A DNA stretch of 64,000 bases from JANQHS01 sp965227315 (GTDB lineage: Bacteria > Bacteroidota > Bacteroidia > Cytophagales > CCMP332), in the NCBI GenBank assembly GCA_965227315.1, contig OZ245737.1, positions 2,604,001 to 2,668,000 on the forward strand, in the 5' to 3' direction. The notes under the pieces are model-generated. The model worked only from the letters and a program-made list of their open reading frames with translations. It did no database searches and was not told the origin of the DNA. Both the position numbers and the translations under genes were made by a program. Positions 17,836 to 27,093 of the stretch are shown piece by piece. The stretch's first letter is position 1. Each line of letters begins with the position of its first letter.

Positions 17836-18651
17836 ATGAAAAGACTACTGCTTTTAGCTTTACTTATCTGTCCTTTTGTTTTAAAGTCTCAAGTGCCGGG
17901 AGAGAATGCTCATCAACCCATAAAAAGACTGAAGCTGAGTACTGCTGAGTTTGGCTTGGGCATAGGATGTGATTATTATGAGAACATGTCCCTAGAAGAT
18001 CTCAAGGCACTGAGTTTTAATCCGTCGCAACTCAACAGAGATCTTACGGGCTTTGATGAAGAAGTCAATGCCATGGCAAGCGGAGCCAGTATCCTGGTGG
18101 GGTTTGTTTTTTCACCCGGTGATTTTTCCAAGGCGGTGTATCGCCAGGATAGAGAGATCCGGGTTGAGGTTGGAATACATAGCCCTAAGGAAGCCATGGT
18201 CAGCTATAAGAATGAGGATCTTGATACTTCCATAGTTTATTGTGGACTCCAAAGCGAGATCAGTCTCGGTTCATCATATTTATTCAAGGGTAGGTGGGGC
18301 AAAAAATTCATTTACCGTTATGGATTTGGCGGAACTCTTGGTACCACACTCCAAAACCAGGTGATCGTTATTTCGGGTAAGTACTTCGGTCCTGAAGAGC
18401 ACCCTAGCGAACAGGAAAGTGAAGAGCAGAATAAAGAGGTTTATGGGGCCAGGAACCTTATGTTTTTCAGGGCGTTCGTATTGGCAGGACTCGCTTATGA
18501 GTTTGGCAAGCCCAATGTGATCGAAAACAAATGGTCTTTGGGAATTGAGTTCAGATTGGGCACCGGTCTTCAGAAGATCCAGGGAGGGAATACTGTTCCG
18601 ATCAATCAGACGAGCAACTTTATTTATTACCTGAGATATAGATTTGGGTAA
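17836..18651 (+). CDS. Putative outer-membrane beta-barrel protein
   Basis: A 271-residue protein with a Sec signal peptide (RLLLLALLICPFVLKSQ) and a body of alternating hydrophobic and polar residues, aromatic girdle residues and a C-terminal strand FIYYLRYRFG, which looks like the last strand of a small beta-barrel or an outer-membrane PorT/OmpW-like fold. No named family is recognised. The gene lies 76 bases after the T9SS-sorted propeller and may be transcribed with it; a functional link is only suggested by position. Confidence 0.65.
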   Translation: MKRLLLLALLICPFVLKSQVPGENAHQPIKRLKLSTAEFGLGIGCDYYENMSLEDLKALSFNPSQLNRDLTGFDEEVNAMASGASILVGFVFSPGDFSKAVYRQDREIRVEVGIHSPKEAMVSYKNEDLDTSIVYCGLQSEISLGSSYLFKGRWGKKFIYRYGFGGTLGTTLQNQVIVISGKYFGPEEHPSEQESEEQNKEVYGARNLMFFRAFVLAGLAYEFGKPNVIENKWSLGIEFRLGTGLQKIQGGNTVPINQTSNFIYYLRYRFG

Positions 18652-18700
18652 AGAGGAAAAAAGAAAACACAACCCATCTAAGAATACTGGCCCTTGGACT

Positions 18701-18718
18701 TCCCGGCTTTCGCCGGGA
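18701..18718. repeat. Small palindromic unit next to tRNA-Asn
   Basis: Perfect 7-bp arms TCCCGGC/GCCGGGA around a TTTC loop. GGACT stands directly before it and CGGACT directly after, like a short direct repeat. It has no following T-run and is not a terminator. A similar unit with the same TCCCG/CGGGA ends lies at 27457. Confidence 0.55.
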
Positions 18719-18770
18719 CGGACTCCCTGAACGTATCAGAGACAAGTTCTTGCCCAAGTTTTTGTAAACA

Positions 18771-18802
18771 AAAAACCCGATTCTGAAAAACAGAACCGGG
18801 TT
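18771..18802 (-). terminator. Terminator of tRNA-Asn
   Basis: Minus-strand arms AACCCGGTTCTG and CAGAATCGGGTT (12 bp with one G-U type mismatch) around a five-T loop, followed by TTTTGTTT. It lies 14 bases after the tRNA-Asn 3' end. Confidence 0.85.
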
Positions 18803-18815
18803 AGGTGTCGCTTCG

Positions 18816-18889
18816 CTCCCCCTCTTGGACTCGAACCAAGGACCTATTGATTAACAGTCAACCGCTCTAACCAACTGAGCTAAGGGGGA
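18816..18889 (-). tRNA. tRNA-Asn (GTT)
   Basis: A 74-base tRNA on the minus strand. The acceptor stem TCCCCCT/AGGGGGA is fully paired with discriminator G; the D-arm is TAGCTCAGTTGGTTAGAGC, the anticodon loop ACTGTTAAT shows anticodon GTT, and the T-arm is CTTGG-TTCGAGT-CCAAG. No CCA is encoded. All expected pairs form, and a strong terminator follows. Confidence 0.96.
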
Positions 18890-19004
18890 AAATCGAGGCG
18901 CAAAATTATTTTGTCGGATTGGATTTACCAAAAAGCCTGAGAAAAAAATATTCCTTCTCTTGGTAAATAGTCGTCGGGAAACTTAGCTGTGTAATCAGGA
19001 GTTC

Positions 19005-19012
19005 TAATTTTG
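19005..19012 (+). promoter_or_regulatory. Candidate -7 element for the ALDH gene
   Basis: TAATTTTG fits TAnnTTTG, 22 bases before the ATG at 19035. A TTAG stands 19-20 bases upstream where TTTG would be ideal, so the -33 box is imperfect. Confidence 0.5.
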
Positions 19013-19034
19013 CAGCCCAAATCAATTCCGAATC

Positions 19035-20570
19035 ATGGACATTCAAGCAATACTCAAGGATCTTGGCATCGAGAACAACAATGCCGGAGTGTGGACCGGC
19101 CACAATTCCTGGATGGGGAATGGAGAAACTTTGGAATCAAACTCTCCTGTTGATGGAAAGTTGATCTCAAAAACCGGTTCCGCCGATAAGGATGATTATG
19201 AAAAGGTCATTCTTGAGGCCCAAAAGGGTTTTGAGAAGTGGAGGAAGGTGCCTGCGCCCAAAAGGGGAGAGGTGGTCCGCCAGATCGGTGAAGCCCTAAG
19301 AAAGAAAAAGGATTCGCTTGGAGCCTTGGTGTCCTATGAAATGGGTAAATCCCTGCAGGAAGGATTGGGAGAGGTTCAGGAAATGATCGACATTGCTGAC
19401 TTCGCGGTGGGACTCTCACGCCAGCTTCATGGTTTGACCATGCATTCGGAAAGGGCCAACCATCGTATGTACGAGCAATACCATCCTTTGGGTGTTGTTG
19501 GAATCATCTCTGCATTTAATTTTCCCGTTGCCGTATGGTCCTGGAATAGCTTTATCGCCTGGGTTTGTGGCGATGCCTGTGTTTGGAAACCCTCTGAAAA
19601 GGTACCGCTTTGCTCCATTGCCTGTCAAAAGATCGTCAATGAGGTTTTTGAATCAAATGATGTTCCGGAGGGAGTCTGCTGTGTGGTGAACGGTAAGATC
19701 CCGGTGGGAGAACTGATGACCAATGATACAAGGGTTCCTTTGGTTTCCGCCACCGGAAGTATTCGCATGGGTAAGGAAGTTGGAAAGGCCGTTGCCGCCA
19801 GACTAGGGAAAGCCCTTCTGGAATTGGGTGGAAACAATGCCATTATCATTTCAGAAAAAGCGGATCTCGAAATGGCGATCATGGGTGCCGTATTTGGTGC
19901 CGTTGGCACTGCGGGGCAGCGCTGTACCTCCACAAGGAGATTGATCATTCACGATAGCGTGTTTGACGAGGTGGCCTCGAAACTGACTTCAGCCTATGGT
20001 CAGCTAAAGATCGGATCTCCTCTAGATGAGCATAACCATGTGGGGCCCCTGATCGACACCCTTGCAGTGGACAATTATTTGAAGGCCCTTGAGGAAGTCA
20101 AAAAGGAAGGCGGGGAGTTTCTTGTCGAAGGTGGAGTTTTGGAAGGCCCAGGTTTTGAATCGGGTTGTTATGTGAAACCATGTATTGCTGTGGTGGACAA
20201 TGCCTTCCCGATCGTGCAGGAAGAGACCTTCGCACCAATTCTTTACCTGATCAAATACTCAGGGGAAGTTGAAAACGCGATTGCCATTCAAAACGGAGTG
20301 AAACAAGGGCTATCCTCTGCAATTATCTCCGCTGATCTGAGGGAGGCTGAAACATTCCTTTCCGCTTGGGGATCCGATTGTGGAATTGCCAATGTGAATA
20401 TCGGTACATCCGGTGCGGAAATAGGCGGAGCTTTTGGAGGAGAAAAAGAGACCGGAGGAGGAAGAGAGTCCGGTTCCGACGCATGGAAGATTTATATGAG
20501 AAGGCAAACCAATACCATTAATTATGGACGGGATCTTCCTCTGGCTCAGGGAATAAAGTTTGATATTTAA
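19035..20570 (+). CDS. amaB: ALDH7-type aldehyde dehydrogenase (L-aminoadipate-semialdehyde dehydrogenase)
   Basis: A 511-residue NAD(P)-dependent aldehyde dehydrogenase. The catalytic Cys297 is in GQRCTSTRRL, the general base Glu263 in LELGGNN, and the C-terminal EIGGAFGGEKETGGGRESGSD-type stretch is characteristic of the ALDH7 (antiquitin) branch rather than generic ALDHs. ALDH7 enzymes oxidise alpha-aminoadipate semialdehyde / piperideine-6-carboxylate to L-2-aminoadipate in lysine catabolism. This would supply 2-oxoadipate/2-oxoglutarate-type metabolites, but no other lysine-pathway gene is adjacent. Family assignment is strong; substrate is inferred. Confidence 0.9.
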   Translation: MDIQAILKDLGIENNNAGVWTGHNSWMGNGETLESNSPVDGKLISKTGSADKDDYEKVILEAQKGFEKWRKVPAPKRGEVVRQIGEALRKKKDSLGALVSYEMGKSLQEGLGEVQEMIDIADFAVGLSRQLHGLTMHSERANHRMYEQYHPLGVVGIISAFNFPVAVWSWNSFIAWVCGDACVWKPSEKVPLCSIACQKIVNEVFESNDVPEGVCCVVNGKIPVGELMTNDTRVPLVSATGSIRMGKEVGKAVAARLGKALLELGGNNAIIISEKADLEMAIMGAVFGAVGTAGQRCTSTRRLIIHDSVFDEVASKLTSAYGQLKIGSPLDEHNHVGPLIDTLAVDNYLKALEEVKKEGGEFLVEGGVLEGPGFESGCYVKPCIAVVDNAFPIVQEETFAPILYLIKYSGEVENAIAIQNGVKQGLSSAIISADLREAETFLSAWGSDCGIANVNIGTSGAEIGGAFGGEKETGGGRESGSDAWKIYMRRQTNTINYGRDLPLAQGIKFDI

Positions 20571-20620
20571 ATATCATTCGAAGTCTTATATTTGGATCAA
20601 CAACATTGTGCTAAAGGCGA

Positions 20621-21031
20621 ATGCTCTCGAATCGATACAAGGCCGTTCTTTTAGTCGATGATAACGAAATCGACAACCTGATCAACCAAAAAATGATCGA
20701 AGCGTCGGGGATCGCGGAAAAAATATTCGTGAATACCAGTGCCAAAAGCGCTCTGGAGTTTCTGAATAATCTGACCGTGCTCGATACCAATGGATCAGAA
20801 CTTCTTCCGGAGCTTCTTTTTCTAGACATTGATATGCCCCTTATGGATGGATATCAATTTCTGGATGAGTTTGGCAAGCTGAAGAATGATATCAAGGACA
20901 AGGTGAGTATTATCATGCTAACCTCTTCTATCAACCCTCATGATGAGCGGACCGCTAAGAGCTATCCTTATGTGAAGAAATTTCTTCACAAACCCCTTAC
21001 AAAAGAGATGCTCCAGAACCTGGAGATTTAG
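20621..21031 (+). CDS. Stand-alone response regulator receiver protein
   Basis: A 136-residue single receiver domain with no output domain. The acidic pocket is DD (13-14), the phospho-acceptor is Asp69 in LLFLDIDMPLMDG, the switch Thr is in IIMLTSS, and the invariant Lys is in FLHKPL. The insert between the second and third strands (about residues 50-62) is typical of Bacteroidota CheY-like receivers that respond to hybrid or HWE kinases. No kinase is adjacent. The stop shares TTAG with the convergent gene that follows. Confidence 0.92.
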   Translation: MLSNRYKAVLLVDDNEIDNLINQKMIEASGIAEKIFVNTSAKSALEFLNNLTVLDTNGSELLPELLFLDIDMPLMDGYQFLDEFGKLKNDIKDKVSIIMLTSSINPHDERTAKSYPYVKKFLHKPLTKEMLQNLEI

Positions 21032-22464
21032 GCGGGGTCAACCATCAATTTTTCAAAGTATCCGGTCCGCGAGAGAACCTCGAGTGGGCTGAAGTATTCC
21101 GGGAAGTTTTGCTTCACCAACTGATAGAAATCCTGAAGTTTCTGGTCTTTGTTTTTTTTCTGATTAGCAAAATAGGTTTTGAGAAGTTTGATGAGATAAA
21201 CCGCATGCATACAGCTCTCTTTGCCTAGAATACGAATTTGTCTTTGAATGGAATGAGCTAACTGGCTGAACAGTTCGAAGTCATCCATCAGCCCATAAAA
21301 CACCGACAACAATAACTTGACCTCCATATGGGTTTTAGGATGTCCCTTGAAACTGATCTCGTTCAGGAGATTATTGAGAAATAGTGCGCCTTCTTCAAGA
21401 TCATTGTTCATCAGCGAACAAATGGATCTGTATGAATAATAACATGCAAATCCGGGGATATTATTCTGATCCGGCTCGAAGTCATTGAAGTTTTCCAGGT
21501 TCCACCGCGCGAGCTCCTGTTCTTCACCGAGGAAAACCTTGTACTGGATATATGAGAACAGAAAAATGGAAGGAAAGGTGAATGACTGATAGTTCTGGAT
21601 CAATCTTGGAAGAACCGATTCCACTTCAGCAGCATATTTTGCGGTTTCTTCAAGATCACCCTGGCGCAATTGGACTTCGAACTTGAATGCCTCAAGTAGC
21701 GACTTCAGGTGATAATAGGTGGAATCGAGATAATAGGTTTCGAAAATCACTTCAAGCTTTTCAAACTTTTCCTGTAGGGATTCGAAGTCAGTATCCTCTT
21801 TCATGAAGAGCTCATAGAAGATCTCCTGGCAGGTTTTATACACGTACAGCCGGTGTGATTTATACAAGGCCTTGGTGTTTTCAAGCTTTTGGGAGATCAG
21901 ATCAAGTTCAATTTCCGTTGCTTCCAGTTTACTCAGGTAGTATTCCCCGTATTTCCTGAAGTACTCTCCGATATCGTCCTCCTGTTGGTCGATGGCAAGG
22001 TTAAAGGCGACCTGCTGGTTGTAGAGTTGCCTGTAGTTGAAGTGGTCTTCTGAAAAAATGTGCAGCTTCTTCAGGTATTTGTAGACTATGGTCAGCTCGT
22101 TTGAAAGGTCATAATCCAACAATTCCTTTTCGAGCTTCTTCAAAGTGGCTATGGCGATCGCCTTTTTCTGAGTGAATATGATCTCATGGATATTGGCTAC
22201 CTTTTTGAGCAGGTCCGCTCTTGGGCTTTCCATTTTTTGGAGCAGATATTCTTCGATCCGCTGATTTAACCTTGACCGCAAGGTGTAGTAGGCGTTGGCA
22301 TTGACCTGAAGGTCTAGCATGATCTCGTTATCTTTGAGTCTGCCCTCTTTAAGATGTTTAAAAAGATAGGCGGATTTCTCAGCGCTTCCTTCCATCAAAG
22401 CTTTGAAGATGTTCTCGAAATCTTCCTCGCTCAGATCCTGGATTATTTGGTTTAGTTTTGCCAT
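21028..22464 (-). CDS. Helical protein of unknown function
   Basis: A 478-residue protein predicted to be almost wholly alpha-helical and soluble, with no signal peptide, membrane segment or recognised motif. The N-terminus (LSEEDFENIFKALMEGSAEKSAYLFKHL) is conserved-looking, and the middle part (about 90-420) has the spacing of degenerate TPR-like helical hairpins rich in Tyr, Phe and Leu. I do not recognise the family. It is monocistronic with an AT-rich upstream region and is convergent with the receiver gene. A scaffold or regulatory role is possible, but nothing in the sequence proves it. Confidence 0.75.
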   Translation of the reverse strand: MAKLNQIIQDLSEEDFENIFKALMEGSAEKSAYLFKHLKEGRLKDNEIMLDLQVNANAYYTLRSRLNQRIEEYLLQKMESPRADLLKKVANIHEIIFTQKKAIAIATLKKLEKELLDYDLSNELTIVYKYLKKLHIFSEDHFNYRQLYNQQVAFNLAIDQQEDDIGEYFRKYGEYYLSKLEATEIELDLISQKLENTKALYKSHRLYVYKTCQEIFYELFMKEDTDFESLQEKFEKLEVIFETYYLDSTYYHLKSLLEAFKFEVQLRQGDLEETAKYAAEVESVLPRLIQNYQSFTFPSIFLFSYIQYKVFLGEEQELARWNLENFNDFEPDQNNIPGFACYYSYRSICSLMNNDLEEGALFLNNLLNEISFKGHPKTHMEVKLLLSVFYGLMDDFELFSQLAHSIQRQIRILGKESCMHAVYLIKLLKTYFANQKKNKDQKLQDFYQLVKQNFPEYFSPLEVLSRTGYFEKLMVDPA

Positions 22465-22660
22465 TAGTAATAGTAAATATTACATACAGAATTTTACCCT
22501 TAATGAGTAGTAAACAGTGAATATATAAAAAAATTGGACATTTGGTTCTTTTTTTGATTTACAAAGTGAAAAATACTTACACGTTGAATAAGGTTAAAAA
22601 TGATGTATGGGATGTGTTTGAGTTTCCCGGAATTATCTGCTGTGGATTATTGTTTTTATA

Positions 22661-23617
22661 GTGCTTAACTTAGGAGGCTCAAACCTAAAAAAAATTTGCT
22701 TGGATAGAATTGGTTATGATACCGTCAAAACATGGTTGGAAGGAATTACTTCTTCCAAGTATGTCTGGAGTAAAAACTCCCAGGATGATATAAGGTTCGA
22801 TGATCTTGAGGGGCTTTCAGTACCGGAAAAACCCGCAATGAAGATCAATCCTGAGCGGATGATAACCCCGGTAGCATCCCATGCTAAGGTTATTCAGTTC
22901 AGTCATACACTTCCGTTTTACAGGAGGCCATTTGCTATCGCAGCTTCCGTTGCCCTGGTGATGATCGCCTTGTTTTACGGAATTCAGACCGAGAGCGTAA
23001 AGCCTATATCAGCCGGGCCGGGCCAAATGCTTCAATTTGACCTTCCCGATGGTTCCCTGGCAACCTTGAATTCCGGTTCCAGAATTGAGTTTGATGAAGA
23101 TGGATTCAGGGAAGGTGACCGCAGGCTGGATCTTGAAGGCGAGGCATGGTTCAAGGTAAAGAAGGGAAGTTCTTTCTCTGTGAATACTCCCAATGGCGTG
23201 GTGAAGGTGCTTGGAACTCAATTTAACGTGTATAGCCGCCAGGATGGTTTTGAGGTGATTTGTGATGAGGGAAAGGTTAAAGTCTCAAATCATTCAGGAT
23301 CGGTGGAGATTGGGGCAAATGAGGGCGTAAGGTATGATGCAGAGCTTGGTGAATTTGTTTCAAGCAAAAATCTGAATAGGTCATCTTGGAGAGAAGGAAG
23401 TTTTTACTTCGAAAATGAAGATCTATCAGTGGTGCTTGATGAGCTTCAGCGCCAGTATAATATTGGTATTGATTTCCAGGGTGAGGAGAATCAGTTCTAT
23501 ACTGGGGTATTCAAATCCGGAAATCTTGAAAATTCTCTTAATCTTGTTTGTAAACCTCTTGGTTTGAAATATTCCATCATTGATCCTGATGGGGATGCCA
23601 GGGTGGTCATCAAATAA
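22661..23617 (+). CDS. FecR-family anti-sigma factor
   Basis: A 318-residue single-span membrane protein. A basic N-terminal region of about 90 residues precedes one membrane helix (FAIAASVALVMIALFYG, about 92-108). The periplasmic FecR domain follows (LPDGSLATLNSGSRI, EGEAWFKVKK, NGVVKVLGTQFNVY) and then a DUF4974 domain (WREGSFYFENEDLSVVLDELQRQYNI). In FecR systems the periplasmic part senses the signalling domain of a TonB receptor and the N-terminus controls an ECF sigma factor. The receptor lies 3 bases downstream, but no sigma gene is adjacent. Start is a GTG at 22661; no ATG precedes the fold. Confidence 0.9.
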   Translation: MLNLGGSNLKKICLDRIGYDTVKTWLEGITSSKYVWSKNSQDDIRFDDLEGLSVPEKPAMKINPERMITPVASHAKVIQFSHTLPFYRRPFAIAASVALVMIALFYGIQTESVKPISAGPGQMLQFDLPDGSLATLNSGSRIEFDEDGFREGDRRLDLEGEAWFKVKKGSSFSVNTPNGVVKVLGTQFNVYSRQDGFEVICDEGKVKVSNHSGSVEIGANEGVRYDAELGEFVSSKNLNRSSWREGSFYFENEDLSVVLDELQRQYNIGIDFQGEENQFYTGVFKSGNLENSLNLVCKPLGLKYSIIDPDGDARVVIK

Positions 23618-23620
23618 TTT

Positions 23621-26266
23621 GTGCAATTATCAGCACCGTTTAAAGCCTACTTTTTTTTTCTTGCTTGCCTTTGTCTGGGCGCCTATGGCGGTTATGGTCA
23701 ATCTTACAGTGTAAGTTGGCAGGATCAACCATTGCGGAAATGTCTGAAAGATCTAAGAAAGCAATACAAACTTGATTTCGCCTATAACCCTAAGGAGTTC
23801 TCTTCTTTTAGGATCACTCTAAGCACTGAGGCAAATTCCATAGATCTTATTCTCAATCAATTGACGGAAATGATCTCTGCCAAATGGGAAGAGGTGGATG
23901 GGGTCATTATCCTGCTGCCAGGTGAAGAGACTAAACTCGTCACGGTTTATTCAGTATCAGGAGTTGTTCGCGAGGGAAAAAAAGGTGAACGACTACCGGG
24001 AGCACTCGTATTTTTTGAACCGAGTAAAAGATCTGTTACCACGAATAATGACGGTCAATTTTATCTTGAAGGAGCTCAACCCGGTGATCAATTCCTTGTT
24101 GCTAGGTTCCTGGGCTACAAAACAAAGAAAGTTCCCCTGGAAGAACTACGCGGAAAGAGGAACATCGATATTCTCCTGGAAGCCGAGCCCAATCTTTTGG
24201 AGGAAGTCACCATCAATGAAAACCCTGAGAATACCTTATTTAAATCTCAGGAAATATCCACTGTTTCATTTAACCAGGCCAAAATGAACAATTTCCCTGC
24301 CATGGGAGAGGTAGACCCCTTCAGGTCCGTTCAACTTCTTCCCGGCATAGGAAGTACCGACGAAAACTTATCGGGAATTAGTATTCGAGGTGGTTCTGGA
24401 GACCAAAGTCTGATCCTATATGATGGTTTCAAAATATTTCATCTGGATCATTTTTTTGGTTTTATCAGTGCGTTCAATGCCGAAGCCATGAAGAAGATCA
24501 ACATTTATAAAGGAGCCTATCCCTCGAATTATGGTGGTGGTGCTTCTGGAATCGTTGAAATGAATGGGAAGATCGGGGATCCTGAAAAGGCCCACGGAAG
24601 CATTGGCCTGAATATGTTAAGTGCGCAGGCCTCATTGGAAATCCCAGTTTCGAAAAAGATCGGGGTTTTCCTGGCAGGAAGGAGGAGCTATACGGATATT
24701 CTGGCTACCCCGTCTTATAAGAAGATGATGGAAAATGTTCTTAATAATGACGAACGGGCGGATCTTTCCGACGAGAAAAGATCCTATGAAGAATATAATC
24801 CGGATTTTTTCTACTATGACATCAATGGAAAGGTGTCTTTTCGACCCGGAGAAAAGGATTTTTTCACGTTGACCATTTTTAACAGCCAGGATAACTTCAA
24901 GATCAACAACTCGGAGCAGTTACCGGAACTGACTTTTGAGACAGAAAACAGGACCTCCTGGGGAGTCAACGGTGCTGGATTGTCCTGGTTTAGAAACTGG
25001 AATAAATCCTGGTTTTCGCAAACCAACATTGGTTTTTCGAACTATTTCTCAGTGGTCGATTATGGCGCGCTTTTAAGCAATACCTCTACAAATCAGGAAT
25101 TTGAAGAAACCATCTTTTTCAGTCAGCAAAACGATGTGGTGGACCTTTCGGTTTCATGGGACAATCAGGTGACGATCAATCCAAAAAACCAACTCAAGTT
25201 TGGACTGCAGTATCAATACAATTTCCTGGGATTCGAAGTCCAGCAGGATTCTCTGATTACCGAGGAGGTCAGAGAAGACGCCAGCCAACCTACCATATAT
25301 ATTGAAGATGTTTACCAGGTGTTTCAAAGGCTTTTGATCAAGGGTGGAGCGAGAGCATTTCATTACTCTTTGACAAATACCTATTTCGTTGAGCCAAGAT
25401 TTTCGCTGAACTACTCCCTCACCCCGACAGTTTCCCTGAAGGGAGCATTTGGAGTTTTTCATCAGAACATATCTAGGGTGATCCGTCGAGATGTGTTCGC
25501 AAGCAATCCGGCCTTTTGGGTATTGTCCGATGGTGAGAACATACCGACGATTCGATCAATACATTATATACTGGGAACCACGCTGAACTTTGGAAAACAT
25601 TTCAAGGCCGATGTAGAGGCTTATTTCAAAGACAATGAAGGCCTGGTGGAATATTTTCCGGCCGATGGAATATTCGCCATAAATCAGTCGAATTTTGACC
25701 CATATTATTCCGGAGATGGTTTCGTGCTGGGTATGGATATTCTGCTTCAGGCTCAGGCCAAAAATCACTCAGCCTGGACAGGTATAACCATTGCATCTCA
25801 GCAGGAAAAATATCAAGGGTTAAATGGCGGAGAGTATTTCCCTTCCTCAAATGACCAAAGAGTTGAACTGAAAATTGGCTACCTGTACCAATGGAAAAAT
25901 TGGGAGTTTTCAGCTGTGTGGATCTTCGGTTCCGGAAAACCATATACTGCGCCGTTGGGGACTGTACAGGGAGAGACCCCTTCTGGGGACACGGTGGAGG
26001 TGTTGATCGTAAGCGGGATCAATTCGGAAAGGCTTCCCGATTATAATCGTCTTGATCTGTCCGGGAAATACACTGTGGAAATTGGCAAGACAAGGGTGCA
26101 ACTGGGACTTTCCCTTTTTAATGCTTATAACAGGACCAATATCAAGGGGATTCGATTCTTAAAGGTGCCTGAAAACCCCAATGATGATTTTCCGGGTGGA
26201 TACCGTCCGATCGAAGTGGAGCAATTGGGCATACTCCCGGGCGTTTCCTTAAAAGTGGACTTTTAA
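23621..26266 (+). CDS. TonB-dependent receptor with STN signalling domain
   Basis: An 881-residue outer-membrane receptor. A signal peptide (to about residue 26) is followed by a secretin/TonB short N-terminal (STN) domain (about 27-105: SVSWQDQPLRKCLKDLRKQY), a carboxypeptidase-regulatory-like Ig domain (about 110-190), and the plug (about 200-335: LLPGIGSTDENLSGISIRGG, LILYDGFKIF, ASGIVEMNG). The remaining 540 residues form the beta-barrel and end in SLKVDF, a typical barrel C-terminus. The STN domain is the part that signals to FecR, encoded just upstream. GTG start 3 bases after fecR. Its imported substrate is unknown. Confidence 0.93.
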   Translation: MQLSAPFKAYFFFLACLCLGAYGGYGQSYSVSWQDQPLRKCLKDLRKQYKLDFAYNPKEFSSFRITLSTEANSIDLILNQLTEMISAKWEEVDGVIILLPGEETKLVTVYSVSGVVREGKKGERLPGALVFFEPSKRSVTTNNDGQFYLEGAQPGDQFLVARFLGYKTKKVPLEELRGKRNIDILLEAEPNLLEEVTINENPENTLFKSQEISTVSFNQAKMNNFPAMGEVDPFRSVQLLPGIGSTDENLSGISIRGGSGDQSLILYDGFKIFHLDHFFGFISAFNAEAMKKINIYKGAYPSNYGGGASGIVEMNGKIGDPEKAHGSIGLNMLSAQASLEIPVSKKIGVFLAGRRSYTDILATPSYKKMMENVLNNDERADLSDEKRSYEEYNPDFFYYDINGKVSFRPGEKDFFTLTIFNSQDNFKINNSEQLPELTFETENRTSWGVNGAGLSWFRNWNKSWFSQTNIGFSNYFSVVDYGALLSNTSTNQEFEETIFFSQQNDVVDLSVSWDNQVTINPKNQLKFGLQYQYNFLGFEVQQDSLITEEVREDASQPTIYIEDVYQVFQRLLIKGGARAFHYSLTNTYFVEPRFSLNYSLTPTVSLKGAFGVFHQNISRVIRRDVFASNPAFWVLSDGENIPTIRSIHYILGTTLNFGKHFKADVEAYFKDNEGLVEYFPADGIFAINQSNFDPYYSGDGFVLGMDILLQAQAKNHSAWTGITIASQQEKYQGLNGGEYFPSSNDQRVELKIGYLYQWKNWEFSAVWIFGSGKPYTAPLGTVQGETPSGDTVEVLIVSGINSERLPDYNRLDLSGKYTVEIGKTRVQLGLSLFNAYNRTNIKGIRFLKVPENPNDDFPGGYRPIEVEQLGILPGVSLKVDF

Positions 26267-26268
26267 AG

Positions 26269-27042
26269 ATGGTGAGATCGACGATCATATGGATTTCATT
26301 GTTGCTTGCTGCCTGTAGCATCATAGAGCCGGACAGTCAAAGTAATATTGTTAGTCGCGCCCTGATCAGTCCCGGGGCCCTGGATAGTGCGGAATTTAGA
26401 TTCACATTTTTTAATGAAGGCAATGGACAGGAGTTTCCCGTGGAGGAGTTTGCCGGCAGCGTGAAGATCATTGGTACGGGAAATCGGGAGTTTCGATTGA
26501 ATTACAAAGGAGGAGACCTATTTGAGGTTCGCGGATCTGATTATAATTTAAGGGTAGGTGACATAGTATTTCTTAAAGGAGAATGGGGAGGCTTCGAAAT
26601 TTCCGCCCAAGCTACGATTCCAAGTTCTCCCGAAGCATTAGCCTTTAGCACTAAGGATCTGGTTATCAGTCCCCAGGAAGAGGATACAAATATTGAGATC
26701 AGTTGGGAACCGAAAGACGATCTTTTTCTATTGGTCCGCATCATACCATCCGATTCCATAGTGCCGTTTCCTGAAGCCTATGTGGAGGCATTGCCTGAGG
26801 ATAGAGTGTTTTTGATCAACTTGGATCCTTCCGGGTCGGGTAGCATAACTCTTAATCCTTGGGATTTTGATGGAACAGGGCTTCATGAGGTTCAGGTTTT
26901 TTGGTTCAATGAAGGGGTATCCAACTTGTATCAGGACCCGATCCAAAGCGGGATTTTTCCTAAGGGAAATGGGATACTGGAAGGGCTCGGGTATTTTGAG
27001 GGTTTCGATGCTGACACTTTTCTGGTTGACATTTCGTTTTAA
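26269..27042 (+). CDS. DUF4249-like lipoprotein partner of the TonB receptor
   Basis: A 257-residue lipoprotein with lipobox LLAAC and the mature start CSIIEPDSQS. Beta-rich domains follow, with the order seen in DUF4249 lipoproteins that sit beside TonB receptors in Bacteroidota: an N-terminal strand with ALISPGALDSAEF, a carboxypeptidase-regulatory-like stretch, and SWEPKDD. It begins 2 bases after the receptor gene, so both are almost certainly co-expressed; the likely job is as a surface accessory protein for the receptor. DUF4249 assignment is by resemblance only. Confidence 0.7.
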   Translation: MVRSTIIWISLLLAACSIIEPDSQSNIVSRALISPGALDSAEFRFTFFNEGNGQEFPVEEFAGSVKIIGTGNREFRLNYKGGDLFEVRGSDYNLRVGDIVFLKGEWGGFEISAQATIPSSPEALAFSTKDLVISPQEEDTNIEISWEPKDDLFLLVRIIPSDSIVPFPEAYVEALPEDRVFLINLDPSGSGSITLNPWDFDGTGLHEVQVFWFNEGVSNLYQDPIQSGIFPKGNGILEGLGYFEGFDADTFLVDISF

Positions 27043-27093
27043 GTATCCGGAGGTTGAAAATGTTTGGTTATTTTCGTAGCCCTATTTTCTGAA

